From an uncultured bacterium (GTDB taxonomy: Bacteria > Cloacimonadota > Cloacimonadia > Cloacimonadales > Cloacimonadaceae), in contig CALLHY010000008.1 in the NCBI GenBank assembly GCA_938009275.1, positions 1 through 63,054 on the forward strand: a stretch of DNA of 63,054 nt, written 5' to 3'. The notes under the pieces are model-generated. The model was not told where the DNA came from and made no database searches. It saw only the letters and a list, made by a program, of their open reading frames with translations. Each line of letters begins with the position of its first letter. Position 1 is the first letter of the stretch. Below, piece by piece: positions 47,301 through 54,052 of the stretch. Both the position numbers and the translations under genes were made by a program.

Positions 47301-47645
47301 TGCTATACCGAGGACACCGTTTATCTGGTGCCCGAAGTGCTGTCCATGGATCCTGGAACCACTTACGGAGAAACAGAGCCAGTAGTGTTAAACGGAGTTA
47401 GCGAAGTTATAATGCAAGCCCCAGTTGCCGCCATTCAGAGCTCCTCCACCGGTGCCAGGATTGCCTGGAACGCTGTCCCATTTGCTGGAACCTACAAGAT
47501 ATTTGCCTGCACCGAACCTTATGGCGAATACACACTTGTTGGAACCACCAGTTCGCTTAACTGGAACATCGACCCCGACCAACCCAGGATGTTCTATCGA
47601 ATTGTAGCAGTTCAAAGCTCTCCACGCAAAGCAATCCGTAACTAA
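41319..47645 (+). CDS. Secreted gingipain-type peptidase fused to peptidylarginine deiminase
   Basis: A 2108-residue exported protein. Signal peptide 1-20; C25 propeptide (about 20-220); C25 peptidase (about 230-570) with catalytic His433 (YVGHGSDTSW) and Cys466 (MDVACVNGNF), 33 apart as in RgpB, and STINQSWNSPMR near by; an Ig-like domain to about 650; beta-rich modules to about 1390, including a jelly-roll-like segment (about 885-1020) and fibronectin-type (about 1025-1105); a bacterial peptidylarginine deiminase domain (about 1395-1735) with Asp1479 (YWTRDYGPW), His1596 and Asp1598 (HIDCF), Asn1658 (PYTNSF) and Cys1711 (AVHCRIN); then cadherin-like and fibronectin-like modules. It probably cleaves secreted or foreign proteins and citrullinates the arginines exposed (inference). 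Lone gene with its own terminator. Confidence 0.9.
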   Translation: MKRALLMLCLLFIAAMAFSAEKVLVGVGDNSLSLINSTMNETILQYRINSFEKESVKINGEEWFHIRLPKEGIMQDKGMPELPVYNRSIIIDGTAKVSLEVYDIEYQDIYLPVAPSKGVISRDIDPAKVPYTFDKVYMGNNLFPANMAELSEPYILRDFRGVTVQTTPFAYNPSTKTLRVYTAYKIRVYNDGLDSINTLSKARSSVSKDFAPLYENHFVNWNSYRYTPVNDSYGKLLVICHSNYLTQIAPYVNWKRQKGIQTELVEWSTIGTTAAVLKTYIQNRYNADNSITFVQLVGDAPQIPSLSSGGGGSDPQFALVAGSDNYPDIFIGRFSAENTTQVTAQVNKTIAYERDAATTDTWLSRALGIASAEGGSGQGDNGESDIAHMNLIRTDLLNYGYTSVDQVYDPSASASTVTTNVNAGRGFINYVGHGSDTSWVTTGFSSTNATALSNGNKTPFIMDVACVNGNFVSITCFAEAWMRNANGGAVAIYASTINQSWNSPMRAQDEATDLLIAESKTTTGGLYYNASCKMMDVYGNTTGSDGVNMFYTWHIFGDASLKIRTKTPLAMNVTHPATILIGATSLSVSTGVANAMVAITYNNTIYGVATTNSSGNATITLSNPPTGTLNYTITATAFNRVSYIGTVQQIAGSGPYMNVEAATYADNNNNEADFNEAGRFNVTFKNVGTATATNVTATLTCSTPGISLVDASETITSLASNASTAINNAFSFNIANNVVHGTNANFTITMTSGTETWTYQTSLSINAPQFAFGNMTILDPSGNNNGRLDPGETVTISIPLNNAGGAASLSGSASLSCSTNGISVIANTANFSSVNAGGSTNLSFSVSAASGMAVGTVASFGFSSTSGVYTANKTETTAVGLIIEDFETGNFNSFQWIQGSTPWTTVNTGAYAGTYAAKSGLISSSGSTTIETTRILPASGTLSFYYKVSSESGYDYLKFYIDGVQQNQWSGEVAWTQASYTLSAGTRVLRWEYMKDTSVDDGSDCAWLDNIIFPSSTAPNPYYAPQNLAASAGNGLVSLSWQAPAYGTPTGYKVFRNSNLLTTVTGLSYVDNNVTNGSSYSYYLKAVYSGGESDPTASVSATPAVISEVIIGSGTAATGNQAASPVNVYYKSLHGQSIYTAAELNSAGMVGAQNITQIGFNITGLPTVAMPNFVVRMKHTTATNVASAWVNVDASNIVYSSASYYPTQTGYNMYTLSTPFAWNGTDNILIDTAFGVFSSSYASTGQVQYTTVTGGYRYGRSDTVDQTNVFTATTTATTRPNVKFVFAPTATGPAISVSPASVSASVYESESTSASVTISNTGTAALTWNANSSLSSWGSVTPSSGSIAAGANTVVTVNMNSSGLAVGTYNSTIAITSDATTNPNVNVPVSFTVNASPYPAGPRFVAEWENATGVIIAYASGFGLPYSMIADLSTRGKVYVVVTSGSQSTASSALSSNGVSMSNVYFINPAGVNSYWTRDYGPWTIMDSNGDMGIVDFTYNRVRPYDDVLNASLDDYFGFDYYELPLVATGGNVMTDGYGKMMSTRLILTENDGVQNSQVTEFNYTQTQIEDLVQDYLGANEYQFYTDPLANSSIDHIDCFAKLLDVDKVIIARVPSSHTNYAALEAVVSEWQSKTSSLGTPYQIYRVDQTSSNEPYTNSFIYNKKIYVPQWNSTASASDTAALNVYRAAMPGYTVQGYYNSSFLSDDAVHCRINTIFDPQMIHTRHIPPTSAQALAYISISAEITHANALSPAGTYVAYKHGSSGTWQYATLNNTENNVWSASIPTPALGQTLYYYVLATDTTSRTYTTPLCGASDPYEVVVNIPPANQAPSIELPQGFSFDKNSSLEQSFAAYISDPDDDALTLSASGNSNVLVQITGSTVSFSAVTNWVGVETITFTVSDGLLTDSDTVVVEVTPVNVPAWEPVEYGSTPAVVYAVVTIDEIPAAINDWVAAFVGEECRGTGYITMIDRSTATTNLDVNLAAPGEVVTFKIYCYTEDTVYLVPEVLSMDPGTTYGETEPVVLNGVSEVIMQAPVAAIQSSSTGARIAWNAVPFAGTYKIFACTEPYGEYTLVGTTSSLNWNIDPDQPRMFYRIVAVQSSPRKAIRN

Positions 47646-47665
47646 CTTAACCAATGATGATAAGT

Positions 47666-47697
47666 GAGACCCGGCATACACCGGGTCTCTTTTTTTA
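47666..47697 (+). terminator. Intrinsic terminator after the peptidase-deiminase gene
   Basis: GAGACCCGG (47666-47674) pairs perfectly with CCGGGTCTC (47681-47689) around loop CATACA, followed by eight T. Confidence 0.93.
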
Positions 47698-47803
47698 CTG
47701 AGATAGTATCAGTTAGTCATTTGCTGCATACCCACAAAGGATTAGTTAAGCCTGTCATGTGGAATTATTTTCACAGAAAAAGCGGCAATTCGCTATTAAA
47801 AGC

Positions 47804-47831
47804 TTGTCAAAAATACTATTTCATGTATTCT
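47804..47831 (+). promoter_or_regulatory. Possible promoter of the OmpA-family gene
   Basis: TTGTCA (47804-47809) and TATTCT (47826-47831) with a 16-base spacer. Nothing else stands out in the 333-base gap besides the upstream terminator. Confidence 0.3.
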
Positions 47832-47978
47832 GTCATTATGCTGTAAACACACTAATAGTGCGCATATTGCGAAGTGCGGTTTTGATGCTGTGATTCGTGG
47901 TGCTATATACATGTAGTTTATAGCCTTACGAACCGTATACATAGAGTTTACACATCAATAAATTAGCAGGAGTTAGTT

Positions 47979-49403
47979 ATGAAACCTTATAGTTTACTAC
48001 TGGTTTTAGCAATGCTGTTGGGAACATCCCTTGTTTTTGCAGCGTACACCAGTCCCGGCTGGAGCTATGGATATGACATTGGCATATCCAGAGGCGATAA
48101 TGCTGGAAGCGCAGAAAACCTTGCACCGTTGGTACAAGGAAGAGTGCAGCTTGAGTTATTTGATTTCCTTTATGCAAGAATCGGCATGGGATTTACCCCC
48201 CTTCATGCCTCCAAAACCTATTCCACCAGCACCCTTTACGGAGACTACAGATTTGTATTCCAACCTTACAAGAAATGGAAGTTCAATCCGTTTATATACG
48301 GCGGTACTGGTGGTTCATTAGACCTTAGCGAAAGCAAAGCCGACATCATACCTCATTTCCCCATGGGTATAGGTGTGGACACCAAGCTTAAACCGGGAAT
48401 GAAGCTGGAGATTATGGCTGGCTATAACCTTACCAATTCGGATATGCTAGACAGCCGTCTGCGCAAAGCCGACGAAACGAACAGCCTAACCGGCGATCTA
48501 CAAGACGGTTTTTGGAACCTGATGGTTGGTCTCTCTTTCTCCGACAAAGGGCCTCAGCCAGCTCCTCCGCAAGTGGTTACCATCACCCCTCCCCCTCCCC
48601 CACCTGCTCCAAAACCCGTTACTCCGGCTCCTGTGGTTACCCCTCCTCCATTGGTTGTTACTCCTGTAGTTCCTGCTGTTGACCCCAACACTGTAGATAC
48701 AGATGGCGATGGTCTATATGATGTAGACGAAATTGGTAAATACAATTCTGACCCTCGTAAAGCCGATACGGATGGCGACGGACTGAATGACTATACTGAA
48801 GTATTGAAGCACAAAACCGATCCCCGCAATCCCGATACCGATGGTGATGGACTGAAAGACGGCGAAGAAGTGCTAACCTATAACACCGATCCGCTTAATC
48901 CCGACACCGATGGCGACAAACTGCAAGATGGTGCCGAAGTGCTGAAACACAAAACCAATCCATTGGTTAAAGATACCGACAAAGGCACCGTGGACGATGG
49001 CGAAGAAGTTGCCCGTGGCACAGACCCGCTGGATCCCAAAGATGACGTGCTAGACCTCTCCTCCGGTGCTTCCTTCTCCCTTGAAGGCATCATGTTCGAA
49101 ACCGGTAAGGCAACCATTCTCCCAGCTTCTGAAACCATATTACAACAGGCTTATGATGCTCTGGCTGCCAATCCAACCGTTAAAATTATCATCATTGGTC
49201 ACACCGATAACGTGGGTAGCGCGGCCAGCAACCTTACTCTATCACAAAACCGTGCCGCTTCTGTGAAGACCTGGCTGGTGAATAAAGGCATTGCTGCCGA
49301 TAGAATTAAAACCGAAGGTAAAGGCCTGACCGAGCCTCGTGCAACCAATAGCACACCTCAGGGCAGACAGCTTAACCGTCGTATTGAATTCAAAGTAGAA
49401 TAA
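47979..49403 (+). CDS. OmpA-family outer-membrane protein with TSP3 repeats
   Basis: A 474-residue envelope protein. Signal peptide (about 1-21), a beta-barrel-like N-terminal domain (about 25-190), a proline/valine-rich linker (about 195-235), five calcium-binding thrombospondin type 3-like repeats (about 240-345; DTDGDGL repeated) and a C-terminal OmpA peptidoglycan-binding domain (about 360-474; IIIGHTDNVGSAASNLTLSQ and R-rich end GRQLNRRIEF). It anchors the outer membrane to peptidoglycan. CAGGAG lies before the ATG. Flanked by terminators on both sides, so monocistronic and likely abundant. Confidence 0.93.
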   Translation: MKPYSLLLVLAMLLGTSLVFAAYTSPGWSYGYDIGISRGDNAGSAENLAPLVQGRVQLELFDFLYARIGMGFTPLHASKTYSTSTLYGDYRFVFQPYKKWKFNPFIYGGTGGSLDLSESKADIIPHFPMGIGVDTKLKPGMKLEIMAGYNLTNSDMLDSRLRKADETNSLTGDLQDGFWNLMVGLSFSDKGPQPAPPQVVTITPPPPPPAPKPVTPAPVVTPPPLVVTPVVPAVDPNTVDTDGDGLYDVDEIGKYNSDPRKADTDGDGLNDYTEVLKHKTDPRNPDTDGDGLKDGEEVLTYNTDPLNPDTDGDKLQDGAEVLKHKTNPLVKDTDKGTVDDGEEVARGTDPLDPKDDVLDLSSGASFSLEGIMFETGKATILPASETILQQAYDALAANPTVKIIIIGHTDNVGSAASNLTLSQNRAASVKTWLVNKGIAADRIKTEGKGLTEPRATNSTPQGRQLNRRIEFKVE

Positions 49404-49431
49404 CACCTAAACCATCCCTAATTACACACAC

Positions 49432-49464
49432 CCGGAAGCTGGCTGATGCCAGCTTCCGGCTTTT
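49432..49464 (+). terminator. Intrinsic terminator after the OmpA-family gene
   Basis: CCGGAAGCTGGC (49432-49443) pairs perfectly with GCCAGCTTCCGG (49448-49459) around TGAT, then CTTTT. The following 49465-49717 is purine-rich in part and shows no gene. Confidence 0.88.
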
Positions 49465-49717
49465 ATTATTACAAAGAGCAAAAGAGAAAAGAGGGGGGAA
49501 TCTATAACAAAGAGGGAAAAAGGGAAAGAGGTTTGCGTTAGCAGGATTACAGCTTGTTAAGTAGCATTCCAATGCTACGACGTCTGATTAACGAAGCAGC
49601 AGGATAACAGATTAGCTGGCTTAGATTCCTTATTCCATTAGTTCGCTTGCATATCTTGGTAGAAACGCATCCCTAATCGATGAGTTAATCGTCTATACAC
49701 AAAGATAATAAATACTA

Positions 49718-49786
49718 CTTCCCTGCTTCTTCCTTGCTGCTATCCTGTGTCGAATACAGGATAGCAGCAAGGAAGAAGCAGGGAAG
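49718..49786. repeat. Palindromic element B, copy 2
   Basis: A perfect 31-bp inverted repeat: arms 49718-49748 and 49756-49786 around loop GTCGAAT. The apex matches copy 1 at 27496-27564. Relative to copy 1, CTGCTGCTTCC has become CTGCTTCTTCC on the left arm and GGAAGCAGCAG has become GGAAGAAGCAG on the right, a compensatory change. It sits 93 bases before the HepT-like gene. Confidence 0.9.
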
Positions 49787-49878
49787 AAGCTCGAAAGAAC
49801 AGTGTATCAAAATTTGGTTGACGGAATTTTAGCATATCTAAACTACGGCGTATATCACAATAATGGAGATTGGTAGAT

Positions 49879-50274
49879 ATGCTGGACATTAGATGGAAAC
49901 AAAGATTTAGTAATTTTTCGAGCGCTTATAAGCTCCTGGGTGAAGCAGTCAGCATAGAGAGTCCCTCCGAATTGGAGAAAGAAGGTTTGATTCAACGCTT
50001 CGAATATACATTTGAGCTTGGATGGAAAACTCTGAAAGACTATCTGGAAGAGAAGGGCTTTGCGGAGATTGTCGGCTCTAAAGACGCGATTCGCCTGGCT
50101 TTTTCCAATGGTGTTATCAGTAATGGAGAGGTATGGATGGAGATGATCACGGATCGGAACCTAACCTCGCATTTGTATGATTCTGCTGTGGTTAAGCAAA
50201 TTGCCGCCAACGTGGTGAATAAATATTACCCTGCATTCACCGAGCTACACGCACTCCTGAAAGAAAATCTGTAA
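49879..50274 (+). CDS. HEPN-domain toxin, HepT type (HI0074-like)
   Basis: A 131-residue all-helical HEPN protein of the nucleotidyltransferase substrate-binding (HI0074) class. The RX4HXY motif of HepT ribonucleases is present as RNLTSHLY (Arg93, His98, Tyr100); the Tyr is the residue modified by MntA in studied pairs. The ATG at 49879 is ten bases after GGAG; a TTG three codons earlier sits too close to that site. It overlaps the nucleotidyltransferase gene by one base, the standard pair layout. Confidence 0.85.
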   Translation: MLDIRWKQRFSNFSSAYKLLGEAVSIESPSELEKEGLIQRFEYTFELGWKTLKDYLEEKGFAEIVGSKDAIRLAFSNGVISNGEVWMEMITDRNLTSHLYDSAVVKQIAANVVNKYYPAFTELHALLKENL

Positions 50275-50585
50275 TGGCAAAAACTACTACCAAATACGGT
50301 ATCAGAACAGAACATTGGAAAGCTATGCTCTCCATCCTGAAAAGCAATCCCCTGGTTAGTGAAGTTATCATCTATGGCTCACGGGCAAAAGGGAACTATA
50401 GACCAGGCTCGGATATAGATATCTGCCTGAAAGGAAGCGAGCTAACTCAATCTGACATTAACAGCCTAATGACAAAACTAGACGAGCTTAACCTGCCATG
50501 GATAGTAGATTTAACTGGCTATAACATAATAACCAATACTGACCTGATAGAGCATATAGAAAGAGTTGGTATAAGGCTTGCTTAG
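50274..50585 (+). CDS. Minimal nucleotidyltransferase, MntA-type antitoxin
   Basis: A 103-residue DNA polymerase beta-fold nucleotidyltransferase. The GSRAKGNYRPGSDIDICL segment has the GSX10DXD active site, and a third acidic residue is in WIVDLTGY. In characterised HepT-MntA systems this enzyme AMPylates the HEPN toxin. Its ATG overlaps the toxin stop by one base. No downstream gene in the unit. Confidence 0.87.
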   Translation: MAKTTTKYGIRTEHWKAMLSILKSNPLVSEVIIYGSRAKGNYRPGSDIDICLKGSELTQSDINSLMTKLDELNLPWIVDLTGYNIITNTDLIEHIERVGIRLA

Positions 50586-50751
50586 TGTGGAGCGTTTTCA
50601 GCCCATATACGTTTAACTTGACTAACCCATGATGTAGACTGAGTTAACTTCAACGATACCCGAATCAAATAGCAATCGCACTATTTTCCTTGACTTAATC
50701 TGCAGTTTTTTACGAGCTGTCATATTAGATATGTGTCGAAGGAATAAGTGA

Positions 50752-51099
50752 ATGACATTACGTGAAATCATTACTCTGTTGGACGCGGAAGTGCTTGGCC
50801 CTGAGGTGGATATAGACCGCCCAGTCCCATGCGCATTTGCATCAGACCTAATCTCAGACATCCTGATGTGCACCAAAGAACCTACTTTGTTGCTAACAGG
50901 GCTAACTAATAATCAGGTAGTCCGGCTATCTGATATGATCGATTTAGTGGCAATTGTATTTGTACGTGGAAAACGCCCCTTGCAAGACGTTATAGAAATG
51001 GCGGAAGAGCGCGGCTTACCAATTATCTGCACCAAGATGACCCTATACCGTTCCAGTGGCTTGCTGTTTAACGCAGGCTTAAGAAGCTGTAAAATATAA
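50752..51099 (+). CDS. DRTGG-domain protein, first copy
   Basis: A 115-residue protein with a DRTGG-type fold (CAFASDLISDILMCTKEP, VVRLSDMIDLVAIVFVRGK, GLPIICTKMTLYRSSGLLF). Such stand-alone domains accompany [FeFe] hydrogenase clusters; their role is unproven, perhaps ligand-sensing regulation. First gene of the hydrogenase operon, preceded by AAGGAA, three bases before the next ATG. A paralogue lies at 52913. Confidence 0.75.
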   Translation: MTLREIITLLDAEVLGPEVDIDRPVPCAFASDLISDILMCTKEPTLLLTGLTNNQVVRLSDMIDLVAIVFVRGKRPLQDVIEMAEERGLPIICTKMTLYRSSGLLFNAGLRSCKI

Positions 51100-51101
51100 G
51101 C

Positions 51102-51593
51102 ATGGCAGATTACTGGAATATTGCTCCGGGAATGGAGAACGCTCTTAAAGAGTGCTTTTCCAGAGAAGTAGAAGCAGACGTTACGCTGGAATTTGTAATC
51201 CCCGAGAAGGATTTCAACAATGCAGGCAAGGGCAGCTCAGAGGTAAAAAACCTGCTGAAACGCTTGGGTGTGGATTCGGAGATACTCAGACGAATAGCCG
51301 TTGCCAGTTATGAAGCCGAGATAAACGTTGCCGCACACTCAGTTGGTGGCAAGATGACCAGCTTGATATACGACGACATGATACACATAAAGTTTGAAGA
51401 TAACGGCCCCGGCATAGCCGATATTAAGCAAGCCATGGTGCCAGGTTATTCCACAGCGGACGACCTGGTGCGCGAGTTTGGCTTTGGTGCCGGATTGGGA
51501 CTGCCAAATATTGAAAAGAACAGTGATGCTTTGCATATATCTTCGGAGGCAGGGCAAGCAACTTTGGTAGAGTTTTTAATCTTCTTTTCGTAA
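51102..51593 (+). CDS. Anti-sigma-factor-like ATP-binding protein (RsbW type)
   Basis: A 163-residue HATPase protein: N box ASYEAEINVAAHS, G1 box FEDNGPGIADI and G2 box FGFGAGLGLPNIEKNSD. There is no dimerisation histidine, so it resembles RsbW/SpoIIAB-like kinases that phosphorylate anti-sigma antagonists. An alternative sigma factor lies at 34700, but a link is only speculative. Three bases separate it from each neighbour. Confidence 0.78.
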   Translation: MADYWNIAPGMENALKECFSREVEADVTLEFVIPEKDFNNAGKGSSEVKNLLKRLGVDSEILRRIAVASYEAEINVAAHSVGGKMTSLIYDDMIHIKFEDNGPGIADIKQAMVPGYSTADDLVREFGFGAGLGLPNIEKNSDALHISSEAGQATLVEFLIFFS

Positions 51594-51596
51594 GTT

Positions 51597-52877
51597 ATGA
51601 GTGAAACAAAATACTTTCATGCTATTCAAATCCTGGAAGATAACTGCACCGGATGCACTGCCTGTGTGCGGGTTTGCCCCACAGAGGCAATTCGGGTTCG
51701 TGACAGAAAGGCCTCTTTAGACCCCAATCGCTGCATAGATTGCGGAAACTGCGTAACAGTATGCCAGTTCCATGCCATCATCCCCAGCAGCGACCCTCTG
51801 GACATAATAAATAAATTCAAGTATAAAGTGGCAATCATCTCGTCATCTTACTTTGGACAGTTTACCGAGGACATCAGCTATGGCATCGCCAAACAGGCTA
51901 TACTGGAGCTGGGTTTCAACGAGGTTGCCGAAGAGGCGATGGTTACCGAATTTATGATCTCTATGATTAGAGACTATATTCGTGATAACAGAGATAAGCG
52001 GCCGATACTTAGCAGTAACTGCCCGGCAGTGGTACGCATGATCCAGGTAAAGTTTCCGGCTCTGCTTCCAAACCTCTTTCATCAAGAAGCCCCGATGAGT
52101 ATTTTAACCCGCTATTTACGGGAGAAGATTTCGGCCAGGGAAAAGCTGGCAGATAACGAGATCGGGATATTCTTAATTGTGCCCTGCGTAGCCCACGTTA
52201 CGGCTGTGCATCAACCTGAAGGGGCTTATAAGCACTTGCAGGATGGAGCTTTCTCTACCGGGATGATTTATGGCAAGGTGCGGGAGATTATCAAGAAACT
52301 GCAAAACAATCCCGAACAGGTGGATATTGATACCTATCCCCAGGGATTAACCTGGGCACTATCGGGAGTGCAGGCAGAACTGGTGGATTGCGAAGATATT
52401 CGCGCGCTGTCTGTTAACGGTGTGGAAAACGTGATGGATATATTATCCCGCGTGGAAGATCATTATCTTGATCAGTATGATTACATTGTGCTGCGCAGTT
52501 GCACCAATGGTTGTGTGGGCGGTTGTTTGAATGTGGAGAACCCATTTGTGGCTATGAGCCGCATAAAAAAGATGATAAAAGAGGGCGAAAGCAAAGACAT
52601 TAATGTGGATGATCTGGAAGTGCTGTATCACCAGGGTGAATTCGCAGTTGTCCCTTTAACTCCACGCCCGATAATGGAACTGGATAAAGACATAAAGAAT
52701 GCTATCAAAAAAATGAAGCGAATAAACGAATTTCTAACCATGTTGCCCGGGCTGAATTGCAGTGCCTGCGGCAGCCCCACCTGTTATGCCCTTGCCGAAG
52801 ACATTGTTATGGGAACAGCCTCAATAGATGATTGCGTGGTTCTGCTAAAACGCCACAGCAAAGAAGGTGATGAATAG
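51597..52877 (+). CDS. [FeFe]-hydrogenase-like iron-sulfur protein with altered H-cluster motifs
   Basis: A 426-residue protein: two [4Fe-4S] ferredoxin motifs (CTGCTACVRVCP and CIDCGNCVTVC, about 18-58), an Fe-hydrogenase large-subunit domain (about 75-350), and a C-terminal 4Fe-4S domain (LNCSACGSPTCYALAED). The four cysteines expected to hold the cubane of an H-cluster are kept (Cys142, Cys197, Cys302, Cys306; 142 to 197 spacing of 55 as in catalytic enzymes). Catalytic-site residues are not: the proton-shuttle Cys is Asn141 (SSNCP), the MPCxxK motif is VPCVAH, and MAC is RSC. Similar to sensory or accessory hydrogenase-like proteins in such operons; likely a sensor or electron carrier. 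Confidence 0.82.
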   Translation: MSETKYFHAIQILEDNCTGCTACVRVCPTEAIRVRDRKASLDPNRCIDCGNCVTVCQFHAIIPSSDPLDIINKFKYKVAIISSSYFGQFTEDISYGIAKQAILELGFNEVAEEAMVTEFMISMIRDYIRDNRDKRPILSSNCPAVVRMIQVKFPALLPNLFHQEAPMSILTRYLREKISAREKLADNEIGIFLIVPCVAHVTAVHQPEGAYKHLQDGAFSTGMIYGKVREIIKKLQNNPEQVDIDTYPQGLTWALSGVQAELVDCEDIRALSVNGVENVMDILSRVEDHYLDQYDYIVLRSCTNGCVGGCLNVENPFVAMSRIKKMIKEGESKDINVDDLEVLYHQGEFAVVPLTPRPIMELDKDIKNAIKKMKRINEFLTMLPGLNCSACGSPTCYALAEDIVMGTASIDDCVVLLKRHSKEGDE

Positions 52878-52912
52878 GTGAATAGCTTGATAATAAACAT
52901 GAGGATAGATAC

Positions 52913-53254
52913 ATGATTAAACTGACCGACTACATGAAAGCCATTGATGCGGTTAATTTTACTCCCGCCCTGGATATTGGTGTAATAGAGCTTGAAGGAG
53001 CTTACGTATGCGACATGCTAAGCGATGTGATGGGCTCTGCCAAGCCGAAACAAGCATGGATTACCATTATGAAGCATCTGAATGTGGTAGCTGTAGCATC
53101 CATGACAGGCATACCGGTTATCGTTTTTGCCAAGGGTAATCAACCAGATGACACGGTAATCGACAAGGCAACTGAAGAGGGCATCGCCCTAATCTCCAGT
53201 CCGCATGAAACCTTTGTTCTGGCGGGTAAGCTGTATCAGATGGTGAAGTCATAA
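52913..53254 (+). CDS. DRTGG-domain protein, second copy
   Basis: A 113-residue protein homologous in layout to the product at 50752 (IGVIELEGAYVCDMLSDVMG, VVAVASMTGIPVIVFAKGNQ, ALISSPHETFVLAGKLYQM). Preceded by GAGGA. Placement between the hydrogenase-like protein and the PHP protein matches accessory cassettes of [FeFe] hydrogenase clusters. Function unproven. Confidence 0.75.
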   Translation: MIKLTDYMKAIDAVNFTPALDIGVIELEGAYVCDMLSDVMGSAKPKQAWITIMKHLNVVAVASMTGIPVIVFAKGNQPDDTVIDKATEEGIALISSPHETFVLAGKLYQMVKS

Positions 53255-53266
53255 CCTGATTTGATA

Positions 53267-54007
53267 ATGCAATGGTATAAAGCAGACCTGCATATTCACT
53301 CTGTATTAAGCCCCTGCGGAGGCTTGGAAATGGCTCCTCTTGCCCTGATGAAGCGTGCATCCGAGTGCGGCATAGAGTGGCTGGCAATTACTGATCACAA
53401 TAGCATGGCAAATTGTCCCGCTTATGCTGAGGCGGCAAAAAGGGCTGGCATATATTTCACATGGGGGGTTGAGATTCAGAGCTCGGAAGAAATACACATT
53501 CTGGCTTATTTTGATTCCCCTAACAATGCGCAAGCTTTTGACATTGAGCTATATAACTCACTTCTGCCAATAAGCAATGATCCCGACTTTTTTGGGGATC
53601 AAGTTGTTATTGACGAAAATGAGAACATAATAAGAATGGAACAACGAGCTCTAATTAACTCCTCGATTTGGGACATTGGCCAAGTGGTGGAGAGAATAAA
53701 AGCTTATGGTGGTTATGCTGTGCCAGCGCATATAGACGCAAGCGTTAATAGCATAATCAGTCAGCTTGGCTTTATGCCAGCAGAACCTGCCTTTGATGTG
53801 TTTGGAATAACAGCAAGTTTAAATGTGTCAGATTGGATTTGCAAGCAGCCTTATTTTGCCAATCGAAGTCTGTTAAGGGCTTCAGATGCGCATTACCTGG
53901 CTGATATCGGAACAGGCTTTAGTATGCTGCTAATGGAAACGCCCTGTGCAGCAGAGCTGAAGAAAGCCGCTCTGGGGCAGGAAGGCAGAGAGATAAAAGC
54001 CGGCTGA
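53267..54007 (+). CDS. PHP-domain phosphoesterase-like protein
   Basis: A 246-residue PHP-family metalloenzyme: metal-binding motifs ADLHIHSVLSPCGG (motif I), ITDHNSM (motif II), PAHIDASVN (motif III) and SDAHYLADIG (motif IV). The family hydrolyses phosphoesters or nucleotides. The ATG at 53267 gives MQWYKADLH; an in-frame TTG at 53261 is also possible, and neither has a strong ribosome site. Found repeatedly near hydrogenase accessory genes, substrate unknown. Confidence 0.8.
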   Translation: MQWYKADLHIHSVLSPCGGLEMAPLALMKRASECGIEWLAITDHNSMANCPAYAEAAKRAGIYFTWGVEIQSSEEIHILAYFDSPNNAQAFDIELYNSLLPISNDPDFFGDQVVIDENENIIRMEQRALINSSIWDIGQVVERIKAYGGYAVPAHIDASVNSIISQLGFMPAEPAFDVFGITASLNVSDWICKQPYFANRSLLRASDAHYLADIGTGFSMLLMETPCAAELKKAALGQEGREIKAG

Positions 54008-54052
54008 TGGTAACTGGAATTAGAAAAAAATATAGAAGCACAAGGAGGAGTT

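Noticed and set aside
49870..49878. TTG start of the HepT-like gene
   Set aside because: It is only two bases from the purine site; the ATG at 49879 is better spaced.
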